The notes under the pieces were generated by a model that searched no databases, had not been told where the DNA came from, and saw nothing but the letters and a program-made list of their open reading frames with translations. DNA of 64,000 nucleotides from Echria macrotheca (Eukaryota > Ascomycota > Sordariomycetes > Sordariales > Schizotheciaceae), in NCBI GenBank assembly GCA_030411725.1, contig MU839827.1, forward strand, positions 3,355,027 through 3,419,026, written 5' to 3'. A program made the position numbers and the translations under genes. Every line of letters starts with the position of its first letter. Position 1 is the stretch's first letter. Shown piece by piece: positions 1-9,732 of the stretch.

Positions 1-599
1 CCTCATAATCTCGCGGGCGTCACTAACAACCACCAGGGAACTATACGTACACCTATACGCCCTGTTCAGAAAAAGTGGGCCGGTAATTTGGTGGCCTCGA
101 CATTCAGGCGGCCATGGAGCTCTTACCAGCTGGTCTGTGCTGAGCTGCGTGAGACCCCGGCTCATGAAATTCCCGAAAATGGCGGTTCACACCGTGTGCC
201 CCCCGAGTGGTCGTCGACAGTGGAAGAAAGAAAAAGGCGTGCCTCGATCGCTTGAAAGAAGACAACTGGCTGCGAAGAGGTTTTGAGCTTGAAACACGGC
301 CCGGGCAGATATACATCGCATGTACAGAACGCAGATACCTAGACGGGCTTGACCGCCCTACAGACCACAAAGAATTGGCACAGGGACTTGACGTATTGCT
401 GCCTTCTAGGCGCAAGTGACCCCCAAACGCTGCCTCCTTTTCAGTGGCATCCGCACTAAAATCACGGACCCGCTCTGGAGAGCCGCACCGCTCCATCTCT
501 CCTGGACATCGCATCGCCGACTTTCGTGCTTCACCACGCGAATTCCCATTTCCCCCGACGTTGATAAGCTCTGCGATACCCCTCACGCCCACCGCAACC
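1..599. other. Intergenic / promoter region of the Rab11 gene
   Basis: No convincing gene is seen. Short open frames exist on both strands but overlap each other and match no family I recognise. The last 100 bases are C/T-rich and lead directly into the Rab11 start codon, as expected for a fungal promoter and 5' leader. Confidence 0.5.
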
Positions 600-1513
600 A
601 TGGCCAACGATGAATACGATGTAAGAATGCCCCTCCACCCGCCCCGATGGCGGCTTTCGACCCCGCGGACAATCGCTGACCGAGAAATCCACAGTTCCTC
701 TTCAAAGGTACTCGCCCACCGACCCCTCCCCGGCCGTCGCCGGCCTTGTCGCCGACCGCCGGCAGCGTTTGCTAACCAGTTTGTCCGCAGTGGTGTTGAT
801 CGGTGACTCTGGCGTCGGAAAGTCCAACCTGCTCAGCCGATTCACGCGCAACGAGTTCAACCTCGATTCCAAGTCCACGATCGGCGTCGAGTTCGCCACG
901 AGGTCGATCCAGGTCGACACCAAGACCATCAAGGCGCAGATTTGGGACACGGCCGGCCAGGAACGGTATCGTGCCATTACCTCCGCCTACTACCGCGGCG
1001 CTGTCGGCGCCCTGCTCGTCTACGACATCAGCAAGCACCAGACGTACGAGAACGTGACGCGGTGGCTGAAGGAGCTGCGGGACCATGCCGACAACAACAT
1101 TGTTATCATGCTCGTCGGCAACAAGAGCGATTTGCGGCATCTGAGAGCCGTACCGACAGAGGAAGCCAAGCAGTTTGCCAGTGAGCGCACCCGCCGTGTC
1201 CGGCGATTGCCGCCCGGCCGATGGAGGGGTGAATATTTGCTGACAAGCGGCAGGCGACAACCATCTTTCGTTTATCGAGACCTCGGCACTCGATGCCAGC
1301 AACGTCGAGCTCGCGTTCCAGAATATCTTGACCGGTACGCACCGGCGATCCAGCCTGTCTGTGATGGTACTAATAGACAAATTAGAAATCTACCGGATCG
1401 TCTCGAGCAAAGCCCTAGAAGGCGCCGGACAGGAGCCGAACCTCAAGGGCTTTACCCTCAGCGACTCGGAAACGGGTACCAAGGAGAAGGCGGATAAGGG
1501 CTGCTGCGCATAA
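600..1513 (+). CDS. Rab11-type small GTPase (Ypt31/32, RabE-like)
   Basis: Small Rab GTPase that drives exocytic and recycling traffic from the trans-Golgi and recycling endosome. Deduced exons: 600-620, 695-707, 791-1180, 1254-1334 and 1386-1513, giving about 210 residues. The protein begins MANDEYDFLFKVVLIG. Visible motifs are the P-loop GDSGVGKS (residues 16-23), switch I with STIGVEF, WDTAGQE, NKSD and ETSAL. The tail ends GCCA, a CC-containing prenylation motif (CCX type). The Rab11 subfamily call rests on the FATRSIQVD and AITSAYYRGAVGALLVYDI segments. Exon 2 is only 13 nt, and without it the N-terminal FLFK beta-strand is lost. All introns have GT..AG ends and the reading phase closes at every join. 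Confidence 0.93.
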
Positions 1514-2358
1514 CTTTAGGCTCGATGGATACACGGCGTCACGCATGATTTGTCTGGTATGAATCGGAGTCTCACGAGCATCGGGTAACTGGGTGGGAAA
1601 CGGATTCTGGCTCGCCTTAACCATGTTGCTTGCGGTCAACTTGCTTTTTGGGGAGGGGGATGGAGGCCCGTCTTAGCATCTCCTTTGTTATGCTTCATTT
1701 TCTCGATATGCTGGCCGGTGGGAGTTCAGAGTCGGTTTTTGGCCGTCACTCACGCATGGGATACGAGGTAGTCAGCTGAATGAAACGCGGTGTTAATGCT
1801 CTCTAATGTTATACTGTCCTTGTGGTTTCCGGTATACGATGAATGTTTACGTTCCAAGAGGCGCGGATGCTTGGACCCCAGGAGGATTCACCTCCGGGAT
1901 TACACAACAGTTTCAGTGCAGCATTACAACCGTACAGAATACCTTCTCGGTGTGCTGCACACAGTAGCAAAAGGTGGTAAAACTGTAATGATGACGTTTC
2001 CCATGGCGAGATATCGAAATACTAGGACAGAACTAGCGATGCACAAAATTTGAAACCATTCACCAAAGCCATCCTCATAGTGGACAAGATATATAGCCTT
2101 GAGCTAGACCTGCAAAGACATCCAGATGGTTCCCCGCTGCCACCGATTATTCAATGGGGTCGCACTGGAGTGGCGGCCGGAGTGACTGGCCGCCCACCTC
2201 CACGGCTGCACTAAGATAAGCCTTATCTGGTGTGGGGCTGATTCAATCCGCGAACTTTTTTCCTCTGGCCATCGCTTCGCCGAAAAGTAGGCTTGATCTC
2301 AAGATCAATTCCAGCAATCAGAAACAGCATCGCCAACTCTCCTCCGACACTAGGAAAA
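1514..2358. other. Intergenic region between Rab11 and Brx1 genes
   Basis: 845 bases holding the Rab11 3' region and the Brx1 promoter. The 87-codon open frame at 1790-2053 shows no recognisable domain and I treat it as chance. Confidence 0.5.
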
Positions 2359-3421
2359 ATGGCGTCTGTATACAAGACTCTGTCCAAAGCGAAGGGTAAC
2401 AGGCCCGAAGGCGAAGACGACAAAACGGACAATGGCGCAAACGGTGTGAGGAAAAACAAGCAGCGTGTGCTCATCCTGTCCTCCAGGGGAGTGACCTACA
2501 GGTATGGCAATTTCTCACCATGTCGAATACATGGATGCTTACAATTGGCTGTGCGCAGGCATCGACACCTTCTCAATGACCTTGCAGCCATGATTCCGCA
2601 CGGGCGGAAAGACGTCAAGTTCGACTCCAAGTCAAAGATGTATCAGCTCAACGAACTTGCGGAGCTGTACAATTGCAACAATGTCATGTTTTTCGAGGCG
2701 AGGAAAGGAAAAGATTTGTACATGTGGTTCAGCAAGGTCCCCAACGGCCCGACGGTGAAGATGCATGCCCAGAACTGTAGGTTGAGCGGGGCTGAGACTA
2801 ATGAGTTGTCGACGCTAATATGGCATATATATAGTGCACACCATGGAGGAACTCCATTTCACAGGCAACTGCCTTAAGGGCTCCCGACCAGTCCTCTCGT
2901 TCGACGCGGCGTTCGAGCAAGAGCCGCACCTCAAGGTCATCAAGGAAGTTTTCCTCCACATCTTCGGTGTCCCACAGGGCGCCCGCAAGTCGAAGCCATT
3001 TATCGACCACGTCATGAGCTTCAGCGTAGCCGACGGGAAAATCTGGATACGGAATTACGAGATCCGGGAGGTGGAGAAGGCGAAGGGAGAAGAAAAGGAC
3101 GAGGACTCGAACAAGAGCAAGAAGTCAAAGACCGGCGACAGAGACACAGACATTAGCCTGGTGGAGATTGGGCCACGGTTTGTCCTCACGCCGATTGTTA
3201 TACAGGAAGGAGCGTTCGGTGGGCCCATTATCTACGAGAACAAGCGGTTCGTCTCACCAAATCAGGTGCGAGCAGACTTGCGGCGGGCAAAGGCTGGGCG
3301 GCATAATGCTCGGGCAGAGCAACGGAGAGAGGGTCTGGGCAAGAAGGCGTCACTCGGGTTGTTGAAGAATGGCGAAGAAAAGGAAGCGGATGCGTTAGAT
3401 ACCCGGCAACTCTTTGCTTAG
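2359..3421 (+). CDS. brx1: Brx1 ribosome biogenesis protein (Brix domain)
   Basis: Nucleolar Brix-domain protein needed for assembly of the 60S ribosomal subunit (pre-27S rRNA processing). Deduced exons 2359-2501, 2559-2776 and 2835-3421 give 315 residues, close to the yeast protein length. The N-terminus is basic and charged, then RVLILSSRGVTYRHRHLL opens the Brix domain, followed by a MIPHGRKDVKFDSK segment and NCNNVMFFEARKGKDLYMW. The C-terminal half has FGVPQGARKSKPFIDHVMSF and GPRFVLTPIVIQEGAFGG, a Brx1 hallmark. A lysine/glutamate-rich insert lies around KAKGEEKDEDSNKSKKSKTG. Codon phase is kept across both introns (57 and 58 nt). The tail after RVSPNQ-like residues is basic and probably contacts RNA. 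Confidence 0.93.
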
Positions 3422-4518
3422 CCAATGCAGCAATTGGACTTGGTCACAACTTTTGTTGGCTCCCCAAGTCTGCTGTCTTCATCACTTTGCGCTGCTCAGG
3501 CTGAGTGGTTCTATACAGACATCACTGCGTGAGTTGTGTCTTGGGCACCCAATCGAATTCCCCATCACGAAATCCTACTTGATATTCTGTCTCAGGTATA
3601 GGTACGGTTCACTGCTGCATCAGCTCTCTATGCGCCCTGATGAGAGTCTGCTGCTTGAAGGCCGGAAAGTCTCGTCGCACGGATAACTTGTGGTTGACTG
3701 ACAAGTGACAGGGGTGCATTGAGCGGACACTTGACCCGTTTCCCGACCTGGGTCTGACGCAGCGAATTGGCTAGGGTCGTTTCCGCCAGCCAGTCTTGGT
3801 CATCGTAAACAAGTCCAGCACGACTTTCTCTCATTTCCCTCCGTCAACCTTCCTGTCACAACGTCACACCATCCATCATGGCCACTTTGCGCCTGCAACA
3901 CGCCCCCATCATACCGGCGACAATGGCGAATTCGACGCGGAACAGCGCGCATCTAGCGCACTCGGGCACTTGCTGCCACCTTCCCAGCCACGATGGCTCT
4001 TCATTCGATAGCCCCAACGTCGGGGTTGGTGAACTGTAGAGCCCGGGGAAGTCGACGCCTCGGTTCTCCGAGGCTCTGTCTAGCTCAGTGAGGTCACGAC
4101 CTTCACTGGGTGGACAGGTGTTTTCCATTCTCTCGTAGTCGTGTGTGCAGCACGGCGAATCAGTTGCGGCTTCCAAACCTCTTGGACGGCCGTGTCAAGA
4201 GACCAGCTCAGTTTCGGTCTCCCTGCTCTCAAGAGCAACTAGGGTGTTAGTGGTGAAGTAGCTTTGGGAAGCTGATGCCGTGTCTTCACTTCCCGCCAAA
4301 GGTCATCTGTATGACCTCCAAGAGCATCAGCAAGATATTCAACCATAATTTGGTAGGTGGCTCGCTTCTTTACAGTCTCGCTGGATTAAGTTACTGATCA
4401 GGTTGAAATTTTCAGACATAACTTTTTCTCTCCGTCCTCTGAGTCGTCTCGTCTGTAAAGTCAACATACGCGCTCGATCACCAGGTTAACCCCAATCTTT
4501 TATCATCCACCCCCCACA
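3422..4518. other. Intergenic region between Brx1 and F-box genes
   Basis: About 1.1 kb. One short frame (3878-4039, listed separately) has a promoter-like C/T-rich lead and a good start context, but no other gene is visible. The last 150 bases are C/T-rich and probably belong to the F-box gene's 5' leader. Confidence 0.45.
3878..4039 (+). CDS. Possible small ORF, 53 codons, function unknown
   Basis: An open frame beginning MATLRLQHAPIIPATMANST and ending after about 53 residues. It starts with ATGGCC in a C/T-rich context (catccatcATGGCC) that resembles a real fungal start site. The predicted product is rich in Ser, His, Ala and Asn with no domain I know. It could be an upstream ORF in a long F-box gene leader, a small gene with unseen introns, or chance. 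No coding-type conservation can be judged here. Confidence 0.2.
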   Translation: MATLRLQHAPIIPATMANSTRNSAHLAHSGTCCHLPSHDGSSFDSPNVGVGEL

Positions 4519-5928
4519 ATGTCCTACCCAGACATGGGCTCCGACACACCCATCCTGGGACTCCAGGATATGCCTGTGGAGATTGCCATTGCGATCCTGC
4601 AGCACCTAGACATTGAGGCTGTGGACTCGGTTCAGAAGACTTCCAGGCGGTTCAGGAAGATTGTCGAAACAAACTGGACGGTCATTCTCCGGCCCATCAT
4701 CGATTCCGAGATGACGCCCATTGGCTCATTCATGCATGTCTTGACCATTTTCAACTCCATGACGCCAACCAACACGGCGAAACACCACTTAGCCATGTAC
4801 TACGAGGATGTCGATTCCTTGGAGGATGGTTCGGCGTCCGATGAAGTCGAAAACGATATCGATAGCAATAGTGACTCCTCTGGCGAAGATGACACTTCAA
4901 GTAGTATAGAAGCCATCTCGGACGATGACGAGGAGACTCCAGGCAACATCGATGACCTCCTCACTTTGACGACCCGGCCTGTACCGGAGCGGGCTGGCGT
5001 CGGAAATGACAGACTTCCGGATCAATGGGCGGCTGGACTGAGTTTCTTCACGGTTATGAAGGCCTGTCGGCTCACGAAAGCGTGGGAGAAGGAGTTCCAC
5101 CGGCTTCGATTTGCATGTCCACACCATCGACGGACGCTTCAGACGCACGAGCTCCAGCGCCTCAGGCACGGGCTCTATGTATGGTGGCGCTATGCTTCCT
5201 CGTTCCACGATACGGCACAACCTCTTGGTGACGAACACTCGGACAGCACCGTGGCTCGTATGGAATTTGTGCGGCAGTTCTCGACCAGCCAACTTCACGA
5301 GATCCGTGATATGTGGGAGACAATCAAATCAGCAGTCGGGAGGGAGATATGTCCGTCTATCGCAGCCGTTCAGCGCCAGTCCGTGAGTCTGTCTGGGTAT
5401 GTTATAGGCGATTTGTTTGCTGACCAGATTCGTCAGGGCAATGTGCTGAGCTGGGCCGAAGCGGCTCGAGTTGGATGGGGTGATCAAGGAGAGAATCTGC
5501 TCATCCTCGGGACGCTTATGAAGCTGCGGCCGGAAGACATCTTGTATCTCCTGGTCCACCGCCATCGGTTTGCCACCAAAGCCAGCATCATTCAGTTTGC
5601 GCGGTTCAAGAACCCGTGGATTGAAGATAGTGTTGAGACGCTTACCGATTCGGTCCAATGGGCTCTCTGGGAGCGAGAGAGGCAGCTCGTGGTGGAATAC
5701 GGCCCACGGGCGTTGGATCGTCGATGGTACTTCCCTCCTCGGGGCTACTTTCCCCGTCCCTGGGGAGGCATTGTGGATTACAAGCGGGCCGAGTCGGAGC
5801 AGCTCCGGGATGTGTACAACCGGGATACCGGGGCAGGCGTGACGTACTGGATTGATGAGCATGGTGGACTACGGCGATATGTTGGACTGGTGCCGACGGG
5901 GAGACTGGTGGTCGGTCAGGGTTGGTAG
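4519..5928 (+). CDS. F-box domain protein, substrate unknown
   Basis: A single open frame of 469 residues. Residues about 14-60 (LQDMPVEIAIAILQHLDIEA, then VQKTSRRFRKIV) match the F-box, the Skp1-binding module of SCF ubiquitin ligases. No WD40 or leucine-rich repeats follow, so the substrate cannot be inferred. Residues about 95-145 form an acidic Ser/Asp/Glu-rich, probably disordered stretch. The C-terminal half contains Trp/Arg/Tyr-rich segments (RWYFPPRGYFPRPWGGIVDY) common in lineage-specific fungal F-box proteins. No intron is needed. The start sits in a good context (cccacaATGTCC). The family is large and rapidly evolving in Pezizomycotina. Confidence 0.8.
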   Translation: MSYPDMGSDTPILGLQDMPVEIAIAILQHLDIEAVDSVQKTSRRFRKIVETNWTVILRPIIDSEMTPIGSFMHVLTIFNSMTPTNTAKHHLAMYYEDVDSLEDGSASDEVENDIDSNSDSSGEDDTSSSIEAISDDDEETPGNIDDLLTLTTRPVPERAGVGNDRLPDQWAAGLSFFTVMKACRLTKAWEKEFHRLRFACPHHRRTLQTHELQRLRHGLYVWWRYASSFHDTAQPLGDEHSDSTVARMEFVRQFSTSQLHEIRDMWETIKSAVGREICPSIAAVQRQSVSLSGYVIGDLFADQIRQGNVLSWAEAARVGWGDQGENLLILGTLMKLRPEDILYLLVHRHRFATKASIIQFARFKNPWIEDSVETLTDSVQWALWERERQLVVEYGPRALDRRWYFPPRGYFPRPWGGIVDYKRAESEQLRDVYNRDTGAGVTYWIDEHGGLRRYVGLVPTGRLVVGQGW

Positions 5929-6726
5929 GGGGGCCTTACGTCCTCGTCGTCGTGAAGTTAGTGGCTGTTTATAGTGAATTGATTACCTACAGCATATGTA
6001 TGTACTGTCTTCTCAAGTATTATAATAAGAGACAATTGTTTTGCCCTTTTCCCATATGTCTCAGGGGTGTCCCTGGTCTCGTGGTCTTGGTGGGTTCGGG
6101 GTCTCGATCGAGGTCGCTGACGCAAGGGCCACCTAGCCAGCCATCAGCCTGTCAGGCCTGATTTTCCAGCGAGCAGCCTCGCCGCCATCGCGCTGGTTTG
6201 CGGTCAACCAATCCCGTCAAAGTCGCGTTTCTGGTTTCTGATGCACGCTTCATTCTCGCTCTTGCACTGCAGGCAGATACATCCGTTATGAGACAGCCGA
6301 AGGGTCGGGGCAAATATCGATAAGTACAGGTATGCAGTCTCAATACTGAGAAGCCTCTCCCGTCTTTTCTGTCCTTGTCGCGCCGGCGCGCAGCCAGTCA
6401 ATTGCCCAATCCTCGTCCCGGTTTCCCCCCCTCGTGGCTCACTCCCTACCCTCTGTTGTTCCTTCCCTCCCCCGTCACCTTCCTCACAACTTGATCCCCC
6501 ACCAAGGGGCACACACCCCCGCTGTTCCGTACTTTCCTCACAATTTTTCGTGTCGTCTCCTCAGGAAGAAACAAGACTTGGCGGTTGTGTATCTCCCTCC
6601 TTACACTCAGCGAGAATTGCGTCTGTTTCGCCCTTCTTCAGTGAGCTGAGGGGACTGAACTCTCTGAGACTGGCCGGGCCGTCGCTCTTTTCAACATCCC
6701 TTCCTCAAACATCCGGCTGACCCAAG
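5929..6726. other. Intergenic region upstream of the histone deacetylase gene
   Basis: About 800 bases with no supported gene. Positions about 6360-6660 are strongly C/T-rich on the + strand, the usual look of a fungal promoter and long 5' leader, ending in CATCCGGCTGACCCAAG before the hda1 start codon. Confidence 0.5.
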
Positions 6727-9252
6727 ATGAAGCTCCAAGAACCGCCACGCTGGACTGACTCGGATTCGGCTGTCATCGCCGTCGGGGCAAGGCCGGACTT
6801 CACAATGGACGCCAACGACGGGGATGTCGTGATGGACGGCGTCGAGCACCCGCTGGCTTCAACAGACGGCCCTTCAACGACCAATGGCTTCAGAGACTCG
6901 GGCCCGTCCGGCGACACGTCGCGTGATCGTAGCGCAGATGTCGATGCTGGCGATGATGAGGATGAGTCGGACGCCGGCGTCGGCTATCCCGTCCAGCATC
7001 GTCGACGCGGCCTTCTCCCCACGGGTTGTTGTTACGACGACCGTATGAAGCTTCACGCAAACGCCGACTTTGGTCCGAACCCTCACCACCCCGAAGACCC
7101 GTCCAGAATCGAGCACATCATGAGGACGTTCAAGAGGGCCGGCCTCGTTTACACAGGTTCAGATGCGGATCTCATACGCATCATCCAGTCCAATCCGACC
7201 AAGTACATGTGGCGGATTCCAGCACGTCCGGCGACTCGCGAGGAAATCTGTATCGCCCACCACCCAGCGCATTACCAATGGGTCGAATCTCTTTCGACCA
7301 AGCCGACACACGAGCTTCGTACCCTCTCGGCGAAGCTTGATCAGGGCAGAGACTCCCTCTATGTGGGGAGCATGACTTACGATGCTGCCCTCATCTCGGC
7401 AGGCGGCGCGATCGAGACATGCAAGAGCATCGTGGCCGGTCAGGTCAAGAATGCTTTTGCCATCATTCGCCCACCCGGCCACCATGCCGAATTTGACCAC
7501 GCCATGGGCTTTTGCCTGTTCAATAACGTTCCAGTCGCGGCCAAGATCTGCCAGGCCGACTATCCCGAGGTCTGTCGCAAGATTCTGATCCTCGATTGGG
7601 ACGTCCACCACGGAAACGGCATTCAGAACCTCTTCTATGAGGATCCCAATGTCCTCTATATATCAATTCACGTCTACCTTAACGGCGAGTTTTACCCAGG
7701 GAAGCCGGATAATCCCATGACGCCTGACGGCGGGATCGAACACTGCGGAGCTGGTCCTGGTCTCGGCAAGAATATCAACATCGGGTGGCACAATCAGGGA
7801 ATGGGCGACGCCGAATACATGGCAGCGTTTCAAAAGATCGTCATGCCAATTGCGACCGAGTTCAATCCCGACCTGGTTATCGTATCTGCTGGCTTCGATG
7901 CTGCCGCTGGCGACGAACTCGGCGGCTGCTTTGTCACGCCGGCCTGCTACGCCCACATGACACACATGCTCATGTCGCTCGCCGCTGGGAAGGTGGCTGT
8001 GTGCTTGGAGGGTGGCTACAACCTAGAGGCGATATCAAAATCGGCCCTCGCGGTAGCACAAACGCTCATGGGGGAGCCACCGCCGCAGATGGAGGTGCCA
8101 AAGCTCAACAGAGAGGCGGATAGGGTGCTAGCCAAGGTTCGGGCATACCAAGCACCGTACTGGGAGTGCATGAAACCGGGCGTTCTCGACATCTCTAAAT
8201 TGCAGGAACTGGGTTCAGTACGCCTCCACGACGTTGTCCGTTCGGCTCAGCGCCAAACCCTATCCGAGAAGTACTTCATGATCCCGTTGTATATACAACG
8301 GGATGTGGCATTCAAGTCCTACGAGAACCAGGTGCTTGTTACCAGAGCCATTCACTCGGCAAAGAAGCTTCTCGTTGTTGTCCATGACCCGTGAGTGGCA
8401 ACCCACGTAGAATGATGGCCACGCTAACGGATCGCAGGCCAGAGCTTCGCACCCAACCAGATCCATTGAACAACATGGTAGAGCTGCATAATTCATGGAT
8501 GGTTCGTATCAAGGTTTTTCTTCATATATGGTAGCTTTGCTGACGCAGAACAGACGGATGGCGTTGTTCAGTACATTGACTGGGCGGTGAGCAAGGGTTT
8601 TGGTGTTGTCGACATCAACGTTCCTCACTACATTAGCAACCCGGAGGTTGGTCTCGTCATCCTATGTTGTGATTCTTACTCACATGATGGCTGTGGCAGG
8701 ATACGGATGCGTACATCCCGAGGATGGACGAGAGGGCGATGCAGCACCAGGTCCAAGAGCTGGTTTGCTACATCTGGGACAACTATCTCCAACTCTATGA
8801 CGGTGTGGAGGATATCATCTTGATGGGTGTCGGTGAAGCTTACTTAGGTATCAAGCTTCTCCTTATCAACCGAGGTGCGTCTCTGAAGATTCTTACCGTG
8901 GTTTATCTACAAGCTTACATTCCATCTAGATATAAAGCTTCGGATATCAGGCGTGGTCAACTTTGTCAACGGCAATCTTAGACCGATCAAGTCGGACATT
9001 GACAACGACCTATCACACTGGTACAAGGAGAATTCCAGAGTGTTTGTGGCCAAGAATCACGCTTGTTGGCAGGATGCCGACTTAACGCGCAAGGTTATGA
9101 AACGGCGCTTTGGCACTGTCATCCGAAGCAACGTCAACACCCTCGCGGGCATGATGACGGAGCACAAGGCGGATGTACAGAAGTGGATTCTGGACCGGGT
9201 GAGCGACGAGCAGCAAGGCGAGACCACCGAAGACGACCGCAGAGCAGCATGA
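6727..9252 (+). CDS. hda1: Class II histone deacetylase Hda1 with C-terminal Arb2 domain
   Basis: Zinc-dependent lysine deacetylase of the Hda1 complex, acting on histones H3/H2B in chromatin repression. Exons 6727-8390, 8438-8501, 8554-8646, 8700-8874 and 8930-9252 give 772 residues. After an acidic N-terminus, the catalytic domain (about residues 95-430) shows IRPPGHHAEFDHAMGFCLFN, LDWDVHHGNGIQ, VSAGFDAAAGDELGG and CLEGGYNLEAIS, which carry the catalytic His pair, the zinc-binding Asp/His residues and the active-site loop. The C-terminal 300 residues, from IPLYIQRDVAFKSY to VQKWILDRV, form an Arb2-type domain, the usual class II fungal architecture. The four introns all lie in the Arb2 part and are 47-56 nt long. 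A second Met at 6805 is an alternative start. Confidence 0.94.
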
Positions 9253-9732
9253 GTTGGCGTTGTTTTCCGGCTGGGTACAGATCATCGCGAAGGGCACATT
9301 GCGAAGGGTAGAGAGGGTGAAGTCACGAGTTTTTATTGCGAGGCGCAGGGTGTTTCTCGGCGATAGCAAGGACCCAGCTCTTTTAGTGTCCTGGGCTGTG
9401 ACATGGCGGTTTTTTCAACTGCCTTTGGCGTCGGCACCTCGGTGTCCCCGATGGTGCTGGGGGTTGGTTTCGTGTCTTCCAGGACAGCATGGTAGATAGG
9501 ATAGGTGTAGTATCGTACATACAGTAACTGCGAGTGTAGTTATTCCTGAATCGGACCTAGTCGTTCAGGGGCGTAGACTACCCAACCCTAACCCTTGACA
9601 AAGTGGCAACTCGACGTTAGTTTGACAGGGAGTCGAGGTCGCAGCCTTGGGTTGAATTTCCCAACTCCAACACTTTTTTTCCTTTGATTTATCTTCAGAC
9701 ACCCTCTCCCGGCACCGGGACCCACAGACGCC
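9253..9732. other. Intergenic region between hda1 and the RS-rich gene
   Basis: 480 bases with no gene visible. It ends in a pyrimidine-rich stretch (cttttttttcctttgattta) typical of the region just upstream of a fungal transcription start. Confidence 0.45.
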
